Positions 1-8,189 of a stretch of DNA of 64,000 nucleotides are shown in pieces. The stretch covers positions 1 through 64,000 of the forward strand of contig JADHNH010000004.1 in NCBI GenBank assembly GCA_016779605.1, in the 5' to 3' direction. Each line of letters opens with the position of its first letter. Positions within the stretch are counted from its first letter, which is position 1. The notes under the pieces are model-generated. The model made no database searches. It worked only from the letters and a program-made list of their open reading frames with translations, and had not been told where the DNA came from. The translations under genes were made by a program, and so were the position numbers. The stretch comes from Nevskia sp. GTDB lineage: Bacteria > Pseudomonadota > Gammaproteobacteria > Nevskiales > Nevskiaceae.

Positions 1-1130
1 CCCTGGGCAACCGCCAGGCCGCCGAATTCATCACCGTGCCGGGGGTGACCGAAGCCGACCTGGTGGACGCCGCGCAGCTCGCCAGCCTGTCCGACGAGAC
101 GCCGGAAGGCCGCTCGGTGGTGGTGCTGGCCAAGGAAAAATACGGCCTGCGCGGGCGCGACGTTGCGCCGATGCACGCGCGCTTCGTGCCGTTCTCGGCG
201 CAGACGCGCATGTCCGGCGTCGACCTGGGCGAATCCTGGGTGCGCAAGGGCGCCGTCGAGGCCATCATCGAGCACATCGAGAGCCATGCCGGCCCGGGCG
301 GCGGCAACCGCAGCGGCGTGCAGGAGCTGCGCACTGCCGCGGAGCGCATCTCCCGCGCCGGCGGCACGCCGCTGGCGGTGGCCAGGGACGGCCGCGTGCT
401 CGGGCTGATTTATCTCAAGGACATCGTCAAGGGCGGCATCCGCGAGCGCTTCGCCGAGCTGCGGCGCATGGGCATCCGCACGGTCATGATCACCGGCGAC
501 AACCCGCTCACCGCCGCCGCCATCGCCGCCGAATCCGGCGTCGACGACTTCCTGGCGCAGGCCAAGCCGGAGGACAAGCTGGCGCTGATCCGCAAGGAGC
601 AGGCCGAGGGCAAGCTGGTCGCGATGTGCGGCGACGGCACCAACGACGCGCCGGCGCTGGCGCAGGCCGACGTCGGCGTGGCCATGCAGACCGGCACGGT
701 GGCGGCGCGCGAGGCCGGCAACATGGTGGACCTCGACTCGGATCCGACCAAGCTGATCGAGATCGTCGGCATCGGCAAGCAGCTGCTGATGACGCGCGGC
801 GCGCTGACGACGTTTTCCATCGCCAACGACGTGGCCAAGTACTTCGCGATCATCCCGGCCATGTTCGCGGCGATCTACCCGCAGCTGAACAAGCTCAACA
901 TCATGCACCTGGCCACGCCGCAGAGCGCGATCCTGTCGGCGATCATCTTCAACGCGCTGATCATCGTCGCGCTGATCCCGCTGGCGCTGCGCGGCGTCAA
1001 GTATCGCCCGGTCGGCGCCGGCCCGCTGCTCGCCCGCAACCTGCTGGTTTACGGCATCGGCGGCGTCGCCGCTCCCTTCATCGGCATCAAGGCCATCGAC
1101 CTGGTGGTCAGCGCCGCCGGCCTGGCCTGA
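1..1130 (+). CDS. kdpB: Potassium-transporting ATPase B subunit, 3' part (partial)
   Basis: P-type ATPase subunit that hydrolyses ATP to drive high-affinity K+ uptake by the KdpFABC complex in the inner membrane. The reading frame is open from base 3, so the gene begins outside the window. The visible part carries the P-domain signature TGDN and the hinge motif [11 protein letters not shown], followed by the characteristic Kdp[18 protein letters not shown] stretch. After that come hydrophobic segments typical of the C-terminal membrane helices. The phosphorylation site DKTGT lies upstream and cannot be seen. kdpC follows after an 89-bp gap that holds a REP-like palindrome. In other bacteria kdpFABC is induced by K+ limitation through KdpDE, which is encoded further downstream here. 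Identification is secure. Confidence 0.97.
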   Translation, partial: LGNRQAAEFITVPGVTEADLVDAAQLASLSDETPEGRSVVVLAKEKYGLRGRDVAPMHARFVPFSAQTRMSGVDLGESWVRKGAVEAIIEHIESHAGPGGGNRSGVQELRTAAERISRAGGTPLAVARDGRVLGLIYLKDIVKGGIRERFAELRRMGIRTVMITGDNPLTAAAIAAESGVDDFLAQAKPEDKLALIRKEQAEGKLVAMCGDGTNDAPALAQADVGVAMQTGTVAAREAGNMVDLDSDPTKLIEIVGIGKQLLMTRGALTTFSIANDVAKYFAIIPAMFAAIYPQLNKLNIMHLATPQSAILSAIIFNALIIVALIPLALRGVKYRPVGAGPLLARNLLVYGIGGVAAPFIGIKAIDLVVSAAGLA

Positions 1131-1141
1131 TTGCCAGTCTT

Positions 1142-1196
1142 GTCATTTCGAGCGCAGCGAGAAATCCGGCCAGATCCTTCGCTTCGCCCGGATGAC
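1142..1196. repeat. REP-like imperfect palindrome between kdpB and kdpC
   Basis: The 55-bp element starts GTCATTTCGAGCGCAGCGAG and ends TTCGCTTCGCCCGGATGAC, so its two halves pair imperfectly into a stem-loop. Its core resembles the element at 33075-33132 (both contain GGCCAGAT flanked by GCAGCGA and CTTCGCT). A half copy lies at 28198-28223. It sits inside an operon, where it could act as an mRNA hairpin; that role is inference. Confidence 0.7.
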
Positions 1197-1219
1197 AGCA
1201 CCACACGAGAGACACTCAC

Positions 1220-1852
1220 ATGCTCACCCATTTCCGCCCCGCCATCGTCCTGTTCATCCTGTTCACGGTGCTCACCGGCCTGGTCTACCCGCTGGCGATG
1301 ACCGGCATCGCACAGCTGCTCTTCCCCGGCCAGGCCAACGGCAGCCTGATCCACAAGGACGGCAAGGTGATCGGCTCTTCGCTGATCGGCCAGAACTTCA
1401 CCTCGGACAAGTATTTCCACGGCCGGCCGTCAGCCACCTCGGACACCGATCCCAACGACTCCACCAAGACCATTGCGGCGCCCTACAACGCCGCCAACTC
1501 CAGCGGCTCCAACGCCGGGCCCACGGCCAAGTCGCTGATCGACCGGGTCAAGGGCGACACCGACAAGCTGAAGACCGCCAATCCCGATGTGGGGCCCAAC
1601 GCGCCGGTGCCGGTGGACCTGGTCACCACCTCGGCCAGCGGCCTGGACCCGCACATCTCGCCGGCCGCGGCCGATTTCCAGGTGCCGCGCGTGGCCAAGG
1701 CGCGCGGCCTGAGCCAGGACCAGGTGCGCCAGCTGGTCGCCGCCAACACCCGGCCGCGCACGCTCGGCTTCATCGGCGAACCGGTGGTGAACGTGCTGCA
1801 GCTCAACCTGGCGCTGGACGCCGCCGGCGGCCAGGCGCCGGCCGCCCGCTGA
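1220..1852 (+). CDS. kdpC: Potassium-transporting ATPase C subunit
   Basis: Accessory subunit of the Kdp K+-transporting ATPase, thought to stabilise the KdpA-KdpB assembly and promote ATP binding. The product is 210 residues, close to the usual 190-200. One N-terminal membrane helix (about residues 8-30, rich in Ile/Leu/Phe) is followed by a periplasmic domain. The family motifs GSSLIGQNF and FHGRPSA are visible, as is the conserved C-terminal region around [11 protein letters not shown]. The ATG at 1220 is preceded by a GAGAG ribosome-binding site. It follows kdpB in the usual operon order. Confidence 0.97.
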   Translation: MLTHFRPAIVLFILFTVLTGLVYPLAMTGIAQLLFPGQANGSLIHKDGKVIGSSLIGQNFTSDKYFHGRPSATSDTDPNDSTKTIAAPYNAANSSGSNAGPTAKSLIDRVKGDTDKLKTANPDVGPNAPVPVDLVTTSASGLDPHISPAAADFQVPRVAKARGLSQDQVRQLVAANTRPRTLGFIGEPVVNVLQLNLALDAAGGQAPAAR

Positions 1853-1861
1853 GCTGCCCGC

Positions 1862-2143
1862 GTGGCGACGGAAAACAGCTCCCGGCCGCTGTTGATGCAG
1901 CCAGCTCCGGCGCAGTGCTCCAGCCGGCCGTTCCGCTGGAGCCCGGGCCGGATCATGCTGGTCGCGACGGTCTACCTGCTGCCGCTGATCCTGCTGGCGC
2001 TCAAGCTGCGCACAGAGGCCGCAGCCGGCGCCGTTCCCCACGGCGCACCGGTGCCGCTGCGCTTCGCCGTGGTCGGCCTGTTCTCGCTGCTGATGAGCAA
2101 GTGGTGCGTGGACTGGATGAAGGAGCGGCGCCGATCGACCTGA
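1862..2143 (+). CDS. Possible small membrane protein downstream of kdpC
   Basis: I do not recognise this reading frame. It opens with GTG 9 bp after the kdpC stop, or with an internal ATG at 1955 that would give a 62-residue product. The shorter form has one clear hydrophobic segment (MLVATVYLLPLILLALKL) and a second weaker one (FAVVGLFSLLMSKW), and ends in a basic tail. No convincing ribosome-binding site precedes either start. It could be a small two-helix inner-membrane protein or a chance frame in GC-rich DNA. This is the only candidate gene in the 387 bases between kdpC and the gene at 2240. Confidence 0.35.
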   Translation: MATENSSRPLLMQPAPAQCSSRPFRWSPGRIMLVATVYLLPLILLALKLRTEAAAGAVPHGAPVPLRFAVVGLFSLLMSKWCVDWMKERRRST

Positions 2144-2178
2144 GCGCGAGCACGGCTTGATCGAGCGCAATCCGTCCG

Positions 2179-2207
2179 TTGCTTTTGCCAAGGCCGGCGC
2201 CGACAAT
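2179..2207 (+). promoter_or_regulatory. Candidate sigma-70 promoter for the gene at 2240
   Basis: TTGCTT at 2179-2184 and GACAAT at 2202-2207 are separated by exactly 17 bp. This fits a housekeeping promoter 33 bp ahead of the ATG at 2240. The prediction is by eye only. Confidence 0.45.
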
Positions 2208-2239
2208 TTCAAAATGGGCGAGATGCCCCCTGCATCGAC

Positions 2240-2725
2240 ATGACCGCCGGCGAAGCCATCGATTTTGTGCGGCACCATGGCGTCGTGCTCGCTTCGGGTA
2301 AGGGGCCGGTGCCGCGGCTGGCGGAAACCATCGCCGGCGCCCCGATCAAGGGCAGCTGGTGGGCCCACCCCAAAAGCCGCGAGATCTTCGAGGTCTTTCA
2401 GGCATTGGGCGCATCAGACGAAGTCCTGGTGTGCCGGGTGGTCGGCGGCAAGATCAGCTTCGTCCACCGGCGGCTTTGGCCCGCCCTGGTTCGCGTGGCG
2501 GATCGCTTTCCCGCCCGCTGGCTCGCGCAGGCACGCCAGGAGCACAGCGCAGCCGGCCACCACCTCAGCCGCGATATCGCATTTCCGCAATGGGTACCGC
2601 CGCAGGTGCTTAGCCAGGCGCGCCGGCTTACCGGGCAGGAAGCGCTCGCCGCCCTGGGCACTTGGGCGGCCGGCGCGCAGGCAGACGCTGCCGAGCACGG
2701 ACCTGCCGCTCCGGCGCGCCGCTGA
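2240..2725 (+). CDS. Conserved hypothetical protein, 161 aa
   Basis: The protein is soluble, without signal peptide or membrane helix, and reads like a genuine conserved protein. It has a compact N-terminal half with the distinctive stretch GSWWAHPKSREIFEV at about residues 38-52 and VHRRLWPALVRVADRF at about 75-90. The last 20 residues are low-complexity Ala/Pro. I believe similar proteins are annotated only as hypothetical, and I assign no function. It has its own promoter candidate and lies between kdpC and kdpD on the same strand, but it is not a known Kdp component. Start chosen at the ATG at 2240, the first in frame after the promoter. Confidence 0.75.
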   Translation: MTAGEAIDFVRHHGVVLASGKGPVPRLAETIAGAPIKGSWWAHPKSREIFEVFQALGASDEVLVCRVVGGKISFVHRRLWPALVRVADRFPARWLAQARQEHSAAGHHLSRDIAFPQWVPPQVLSQARRLTGQEALAALGTWAAGAQADAAEHGPAAPARR

Positions 2726-2816
2726 CCGTCGCGGCCGGTAGGATGCGGCGTCTCCGGCGAACGCCGCTGCGCAAGCGCCGCGCCGGCGCCCGCACTGCGG
2801 ATCAAGGCGCGGGCCT

Positions 2817-2825
2817 TGGTATAAT
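2817..2825 (+). promoter_or_regulatory. Candidate extended -10 promoter
   Basis: TGGTATAAT at 2817-2825 is a perfect extended -10 element (TGn followed by TATAAT), lying about 110 bp upstream of the gene at 2939. No good -35 is visible, as is usual for extended -10 promoters. Confidence 0.5.
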
Positions 2826-2938
2826 CCTGCCGAAGAAACAAACGCCGCGCCTCGAGGCCACGGGCCTTGCGGGCATCTTCCTTCGCCGTCCCATACGCCG
2901 GCATGCGCGCCACCGGGCGCTGCCGCAGGAGCATGTTC

Positions 2939-3325
2939 ATGTCGCTTTCCCACGCCGTGGTCTGGATGGATCACGTCGGCGCACAGGTGCTGCAGTTCGA
3001 TACCGAGCACGTCCAGGCGCAGAAGGTCAAAAGCCACGCGCACTACACCCGCCAGCACCAGAGCGAGGTGCGCACCGAGCATGCATTCTTCGGCGAGGTC
3101 TGCGACGCGCTCGCCGGCGTCGCCGAGGTGCTGGTGACCGGCTCGCACACGGCGCAGGCGGATTTCCGCCATTACGTGGAAAAACACCGGCCGGCGCTGG
3201 GCAAGCAGATCGTCGGCTGGGAGACGGTGGACCACCCCAGCGAAGGCCAGCTGCTGGCGTTCGCCAGGCGCTACTTCCTGCGGCATGACCAGATGGCGGG
3301 CGCACCCGGCCGCACCGGCGGCTAA
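2939..3325 (+). CDS. Small protein of the 'translational machinery protein' family
   Basis: The product is 128 residues. The opening SHAVVWMDH, the central VLVTGSHTAQADF and the C-terminal WETVDHPSEGQLLAFARRYF match, from memory, a family of small proteobacterial proteins often annotated as 'translational machinery protein', distantly related to release-factor eRF1 domains. Its biochemical role is not established. Two in-frame ATGs exist, at 2933 and 2939; AGGAG at 2927-2931 is better placed for 2939. It is transcribed on its own from the extended -10 promoter upstream and is followed by kdpD. Confidence 0.8.
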   Translation: MSLSHAVVWMDHVGAQVLQFDTEHVQAQKVKSHAHYTRQHQSEVRTEHAFFGEVCDALAGVAEVLVTGSHTAQADFRHYVEKHRPALGKQIVGWETVDHPSEGQLLAFARRYFLRHDQMAGAPGRTGG

Positions 3326-3432
3326 GCCCGGCGGCGCACGCCGGTCTTAACCACAGGCTCGCTGCGCACGGCGGGCCCCAAGCAGGACGCACATCGATGG
3401 CGGCCGCGGTGCGGACTGCGCCGCCGCCGCGC

Positions 3433-3438
3433 TACACT
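3433..3438 (+). promoter_or_regulatory. Candidate -10 box upstream of kdpD
   Basis: TACACT at 3433-3438 lies 27 bp before the ATG at 3466. If used, transcription would begin near 3445, which favours the 3466 start over the earlier in-frame ATG at 3397. No strong -35 is evident. Confidence 0.3.
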
Positions 3439-3465
3439 GCGTGCGGCCCTCCCCCATGCCCGCCG

Positions 3466-6198
3466 ATGCCTGATTTCCCGCCAACCGAAGACCGGCCGTC
3501 ACCGGAGGCGCTTCTGGAAGAAGCCCACCGGGAAAAGCGCGGCAAGCTGAAAATCTTCCTGGGCGCGGCGCCGGGCGTGGGCAAGACCTACGAGATGCTG
3601 CTGGCCGCGCGCAAGAAGAGGGCCGATGGCGTGGATGTCGCCGTCGGCGTGGTGGAAACCCACGGCCGCAAGGAAACCGAGGCCCTGCTCGAAGGCCTGG
3701 AGCTGGTGCCGCGCAAGGCGGTGGACTACAAGGGCCGCACGCTCAGCGAGATGGACATCGACGCCATCCTCAAGCGCCGGCCGCAGCTGGTGCTGGTGGA
3801 CGAGCTGGCGCACACCAACGCGGAAGGCTGCCGCCATCCGAAGCGCTACCAGGACGTGGAGGAGCTGCTCGCCGCCGGCCTCGACGTCTATTCCACCCTC
3901 AACATCCAGCACATCGAAAGCCTCAACGACGTGGTGGCGCGCATCACCCATGTGCGCATCCGCGAAACCGTGCCGGACAGCGTGTTCGACACCGCCGACG
4001 ACGTCGAGATCGTGGACCTGACGCCGGACGAGTTGATCCGGCGCCTGCACGAGGGCAAGGTCTACGCCGAGCAGCAGGCGCAGCGCGCGCTGGAGAACTA
4101 CTTCAAGACCGGCAACCTGACGGCGCTGCGCGAGCTGGCGCTGCGGCGCACCGCCGAGCGCGTCGACGAGCAGATGCGCCACTACATGCGCAAGCACGCC
4201 ATCCAGGGCCCCTGGGCGGCGGGCGAGCGCGTGCTGGTGTGCATCAACGAGTCGCCCGGCGCGGCCGAACTGGTGCGCACGGCCAAGCGCGCGGCGGACC
4301 GCATGGACGCCGACTGGTTCGCGGTGTATTTCGAGACCGCGCGCACCCAGCAGCTCACCGCGCAGGACCAGGAACGCATCGCCCAGACCCTGTTCCTGGC
4401 CAAGCAGCTCGGGGCGGAAACGCTGACCCTGCCCGGCAGCCGCCGCATCGCCGACGACGCCCTGCGCTTCGCCCGCGACAACAACATCACGCGCATCGTG
4501 GTGGGCAAGATGGCGCGGCCCTGGTGGTTCGAATGGCTGCACGGCTCGGTGGTGCACGACCTGGTCAAGCGCGCCAGCGGCATCACCATCCACGTGCTCG
4601 CGGAGGAGCCCAAGGAGCGGCCGGAGCGTGCCGCGCCCGCCGCCGGCACGCAGGCTGCGCGCCTGGCCATGTGGCTGGGCCAGACCGATGGCGGCGCATG
4701 GCTCTACACCGCGCTCGCGGTGGCGGCGGCCACCGGGCTCGGCCGCCTGATCGTCGCCTTCGTGCAGCTGCCGAACGTGTCGCTGGTGTACCTGTCGGCG
4801 GTGCTGTGGAGCGCGGCGCGCTACGGCCTGCTGCCCTCGCTGTTCGCCTCGGTACTGTCCACGCTGTGCTACAACTTCTTCTTCATCGAGCCGATCTACA
4901 CTTTCACCATCGCCGATCCGAGCCAGTTCCTGGCGCTGGCGTTTTTCTGCATCGCGGCCGCACTGACCAGCACGCTGACGGTGCGCGAGCGCGCCTACGC
5001 CGAGTCGGCGCGCGAACAGGCCCGCACCACCGCCGAGCTGTTCGCATTCAGCCGCAAGCTGGCCGGCATCCGCAAGCTCGACACCCTGCTGGCCGCCACT
5101 GCCGCGCAGGTGGCGACCATGCTCAAGGTCGAGGTGATGCTGCTGGTGCCGGGCGAGCTGGGCAGCACCTTGAAGCAGATGGCCGCGGTGCCGCCCGATG
5201 CGCGGCTCGACGACGCCGACATGGCCGCGGCCACCTGGTGCTGGGAGCATGCGCAGCCGACCGGCCGCGGCACCGACACCCTGCCCGGCACGCAGCGCCT
5301 GTTCCTGCCGCTGCGCACCGGCCAGGGCAAGGTCGGCGTGATCGGCATCACCCGCCCGGGACCGCAGTTCCTGTCGCCGTCCGAGCGCCGCCTGCTCGAC
5401 GCCCTCAGCGACCTCGCGGCGATCGCGGTGGAGCGCATCCGCCTGGCCAAGGACGTGGACCAGGCGCGCATGCTGGCCGAGACCGAGAAGCTGCGCTCGG
5501 CCCTGCTCACCTCGATCTCGCACGACCTGCGCACGCCGCTGTCGCTTATCATCGGCGCGGTGTCCAGCCTGCGCTCGTACGGCGGCCGCTACGACGATAA
5601 GACCCGCGAGGACATGCTGGCCACCGCGCAGGACGAGGCCGAGCGGCTCAACCGCTACGTCGCCAACCTGCTGGACATGACCCAGCTCGACGCCGGCGCG
5701 TTGCAGCCCAAGCGCGAGGCCTGCGACGTGCAGGACCTGGTCGGCGCGGCCCTGCGGCGCTGCGCCAAGCAGCTCGCCGGCCACAAGGTGCGGCTGTCGG
5801 TGCCGGCCAACCTGCCGATGCTGATGCTCGACTTTGTGCTGATGGAGCAGGTGCTGGCCAACCTGCTCGACAACGCCGCCAAGTACACGCCGCAAGGCTC
5901 GATCATCGAGATCGGCGCCAGCCGCTTCAAGTTCAGCCTGGTCATCACCATCCGCGACGAAGGCCCCGGCATCCCCGAAGGGGACCTGCCGCGCATCTTC
6001 GACAAGTTCTACCGCTCGCGCGAGGGCGACCGCTCGCGCGCCGGCACCGGCCTGGGGCTGGCGATCTGCCGCGGCTTCGTCGAGGCGATGGGCGGGCGCA
6101 TCTCCGCGCGCAACCGCGGCGACCGCAGCGGCGCCGAGTTCGTCATCGAGTTCTCGCCGGAGGCGTTCGCCGACAAGCTGCGCACCGAAGCGGCATGA
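3466..6198 (+). CDS. kdpD: Osmosensitive K+ channel histidine kinase KdpD
   Basis: Membrane sensor kinase that responds to K+ limitation or osmotic stress and phosphorylates KdpE. From the start chosen here (ATG 3466) the protein is 910 residues, the usual KdpD size. Domains in order are: KdpD N-terminal ATP-binding domain with Walker A GAAPGVGKT (residues 33-41) and VDELAHTN; a universal-stress-protein-like domain (about 245-370); a four-helix membrane domain (about 405-510); a GAF-like segment; a histidine kinase with the phosphorylated His in SISHDLRTPLS (His686); and an ATPase domain with LLDNAAKYTP and GTGLGLAI. An in-frame ATG at 3397 would add 23 low-complexity residues and is less likely. 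The stop overlaps the kdpE start by four bases. Confidence 0.96.
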   Translation: MPDFPPTEDRPSPEALLEEAHREKRGKLKIFLGAAPGVGKTYEMLLAARKKRADGVDVAVGVVETHGRKETEALLEGLELVPRKAVDYKGRTLSEMDIDAILKRRPQLVLVDELAHTNAEGCRHPKRYQDVEELLAAGLDVYSTLNIQHIESLNDVVARITHVRIRETVPDSVFDTADDVEIVDLTPDELIRRLHEGKVYAEQQAQRALENYFKTGNLTALRELALRRTAERVDEQMRHYMRKHAIQGPWAAGERVLVCINESPGAAELVRTAKRAADRMDADWFAVYFETARTQQLTAQDQERIAQTLFLAKQLGAETLTLPGSRRIADDALRFARDNNITRIVVGKMARPWWFEWLHGSVVHDLVKRASGITIHVLAEEPKERPERAAPAAGTQAARLAMWLGQTDGGAWLYTALAVAAATGLGRLIVAFVQLPNVSLVYLSAVLWSAARYGLLPSLFASVLSTLCYNFFFIEPIYTFTIADPSQFLALAFFCIAAALTSTLTVRERAYAESAREQARTTAELFAFSRKLAGIRKLDTLLAATAAQVATMLKVEVMLLVPGELGSTLKQMAAVPPDARLDDADMAAATWCWEHAQPTGRGTDTLPGTQRLFLPLRTGQGKVGVIGITRPGPQFLSPSERRLLDALSDLAAIAVERIRLAKDVDQARMLAETEKLRSALLTSISHDLRTPLSLIIGAVSSLRSYGGRYDDKTREDMLATAQDEAERLNRYVANLLDMTQLDAGALQPKREACDVQDLVGAALRRCAKQLAGHKVRLSVPANLPMLMLDFVLMEQVLANLLDNAAKYTPQGSIIEIGASRFKFSLVITIRDEGPGIPEGDLPRIFDKFYRSREGDRSRAGTGLGLAICRGFVEAMGGRISARNRGDRSGAEFVIEFSPEAFADKLRTEAA

Positions 6199-6890
6199 GC
6201 GTGGACGCCGGCCGCATCCTGGTGGTGGACGACGAGCCCGCCATCCGCCGCCTGCTGCGCAACACCCTGGGCGTGCACGACTACACCGTGCTGGAAGCCG
6301 CCACCGTCGCCGAAGCGCTCGACCTGCTGGCGCGCGAGCGGGTGGACCTCCTGATCCTGGACCTGGGGCTGCCCGACGGCGACGGGCTGGAAGTCATCCG
6401 CACTCTGCGCAGCGGCTCGCAGCTGCCGGTGATCGTGCTGTCCAGCCGCGCCGACGAGCGCGGCAAGGTGCAGGCGCTCGACGCCGGCGCCGACGACTAC
6501 GTGACCAAGCCGTTCGGCGTGGAGGAGCTGGTGGCGCGCATCCGCACCGCGTTCCGCCACCGCGTGCAGGCGCAGGGCGGCCATGCGCTGTTCCAGCAGG
6601 ACGGCGTGTCGGTGGACCTGGTGCACCGCAAGGTCATGCGCAACGGCGCCGAGGTGCGGCTGTCGCCCAAGGAATACGAGATCCTGCAGCAGCTGGTGAT
6701 CCACGCCGGCAAGGTGCTGACGCACCGCCACCTGCTGCGGGAAGTGTGGGGATCGGAAAACGACGACGACGTGGCCTACCTGCGCGTCTACGTGCGCCAG
6801 CTGCGCGGCAAGCTGGAAGCCGATCCGGCGCAGCCGGCATTGATCCTCACCGAGCCCGGCGTAGGCTACCGGCTGCGTGCGCCCGAATAA
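6195..6890 (+). CDS. kdpE: KDP operon response regulator KdpE
   Basis: OmpR-family response regulator expected to activate kdpFABC when phosphorylated by KdpD. The 231 residues comprise a receiver domain and a winged-helix DNA-binding domain. The receiver has the acidic VDDE near residue 11, the phospho-acceptor Asp56 in LILDLGLPDGDG and the conserved Lys in VTKPFG. The winged helix carries RLSPKEYEILQQL and ends VGYRLRAPE. The ATGA overlap with kdpD implies translational coupling. Confidence 0.97.
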   Translation: MSVDAGRILVVDDEPAIRRLLRNTLGVHDYTVLEAATVAEALDLLARERVDLLILDLGLPDGDGLEVIRTLRSGSQLPVIVLSSRADERGKVQALDAGADDYVTKPFGVEELVARIRTAFRHRVQAQGGHALFQQDGVSVDLVHRKVMRNGAEVRLSPKEYEILQQLVIHAGKVLTHRHLLREVWGSENDDDVAYLRVYVRQLRGKLEADPAQPALILTEPGVGYRLRAPE

Positions 6891-6925
6891 GGCGGGCGCC
6901 CCAATACGCGAGTGCCCGGGGACAG

Positions 6926-7147
6926 CTAGCCGGCCGCCAGGTCGTCGCCGGCCTCGCCGGACACCAGGCTGCGGCCGAGCGCGCTGAGCCGGTTGGCGTG
7001 GTCGATCATGCCGGCGCGCCGCAGCGACGCCAGCGCTTGCATGCGCTTGCCGAAGTCGCCGCAAGCGCTGCAGCCGGCGAAAGGATCCTGGCTGGCCGCG
7101 AGATAGTTCAGTGCCTGCAGTTCATGTTGGCTGAGCGCCATGATCAT
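6926..7147 (-). CDS. Small hypothetical protein, 73 aa
   Basis: Unrecognised short gene on the minus strand. A strong ribosome-binding site, GGAGAGGG, lies six bases before the ATG at 7147; a second ATG six bases in is also possible. The product is predicted soluble and mostly helical (LSQHELQALNYLAAS, GKRMQALASLRRAGMID), with a Cys pair in GCSACG at about residues 25-30. It resembles a small winged-helix or helical bundle, but no family can be named. It lies downstream of dsbC on the same strand, 152 bp away. Confidence 0.6.
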   Translation of the reverse strand: MIMALSQHELQALNYLAASQDPFAGCSACGDFGKRMQALASLRRAGMIDHANRLSALGRSLVSGEAGDDLAAG

Positions 7148-7299
7148 CGCCCTCTCCGATCGATGCGGAAGCTGCGCCGGGCTTTACGCCGGGTTGTCGA
7201 CAGGTAGCGGTACCGCGGGCGTGTTTTAACAGCCGCAAGGTGAACGGCGGCTGAAGAGCGGCGATGCGGGCGGCCCGCGGGACCGCCAGGGCGGCGGCG

Positions 7300-8070
7300 T
7301 CAGCCGGGCGGCTTGAGCGCGGCAGCTGCGGTCTTGGTCTGCTGCTCGTTTTCCTGCAGCGCCGCCAGCAGGTCGTCCGGCGTCGCGTAACCGGGGATCA
7401 CGTCGCCGTCGGGCAGGTAGATCATCGGCGTGCCCTGCACGCCGAGCTCCACGCCGAGCTGGAACTCGCGCGCCACCGGGTTGTCGCACAGCTTGCGCGG
7501 GATCGGCTCGCCGCGCTTGGCCAGGGTAAACGCCTTGCGGCGGTCGTCCGCACACCACACCGACACCGCCTTGTCGTAGGACGGCGTGTTGAGCCCGGTG
7601 CGCGGGAAGAAGGCGTAGCGCACGGCGATGCCGCGGGCGTTGTAGTCGGCGATCTGGCTGTGCAGCTTGCGGCAATATGGGCAATCGATGTCGGTGAACA
7701 CGGTCACCGTGTAGCGGGCAACGGCCGGCGGCGCCGGGGCGAACTCGATCAGGTTCGCCGCGCCGAGCTGCTTGAGCGCCGCCAGCCGGTCGGCGCGGCG
7801 GCTGTTTTCGGTGACGTGCTCGCCGGTGTCGACGTTGATCAGCTCGCCGCGCAGCAGCCACTTGCCGTCGGCGGTGACGTAGGCGAAATCGTGGTCGCGG
7901 ATCACTTCCAGCAGGCCGGGGGCGGCGGCCGGGCGGATGTTTTCCGGTGCCACGCCCAGCGCCTTGGCGAGCTTGTCCTTGACCGCCGCGGCGCCCGCAT
8001 CATCCGCCGCCAGTACGCCGGCGCCGAACGCCAGGGCCAGTCCGCAGACGGCAAGCAGGATGCGCTTCAT
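7300..8070 (-). CDS. dsbC: Periplasmic disulfide isomerase DsbC
   Basis: Thiol:disulfide interchange protein that reshuffles wrong disulfides in periplasmic proteins and is kept reduced by DsbD. The 256-residue precursor has a signal peptide (MKRILLAVCGLALAFGAGVLA, cut near residue 21), an N-terminal dimerisation region and a thioredoxin-fold domain. The active site CPYC is at residues 130-133, and the cis-proline motif is in GVQGTPMIYLPDG. It follows xerD on the same strand, as in E. coli. The last ten or so residues are a low-complexity Ala/Lys tail. Confidence 0.95.
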   Translation of the reverse strand: MKRILLAVCGLALAFGAGVLAADDAGAAAVKDKLAKALGVAPENIRPAAAPGLLEVIRDHDFAYVTADGKWLLRGELINVDTGEHVTENSRRADRLAALKQLGAANLIEFAPAPPAVARYTVTVFTDIDCPYCRKLHSQIADYNARGIAVRYAFFPRTGLNTPSYDKAVSVWCADDRRKAFTLAKRGEPIPRKLCDNPVAREFQLGVELGVQGTPMIYLPDGDVIPGYATPDDLLAALQENEQQTKTAAAALKPPG

Positions 8071-8102
8071 GGGATTTCCGGGCGGCGGTGCAAAGGGCCG
8101 AT

Positions 8103-8108
8103 ATTATG
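8103..8108 (-). promoter_or_regulatory. Candidate -10 box for dsbC
   Basis: Read on the minus strand, CATAAT lies 33 bp before the dsbC start and just after a T-rich stretch (GGTTTTTGTC). dsbC may therefore be expressed independently of xerD as well as with it. Confidence 0.3.
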
Positions 8109-8189
8109 ACAAAAACCGCCCCCGGCGGTTCCTGCATCCAGCCCCACGATTCTGCACGGGAATCTGCAGGGGAATCTTCAAGGAAATCT

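Noticed and set aside
3499-5895. A 798-codon minus-strand frame opposite kdpD
   Set aside because: Val/Gln/His/Arg-rich shadow frame; kdpD is unambiguous.
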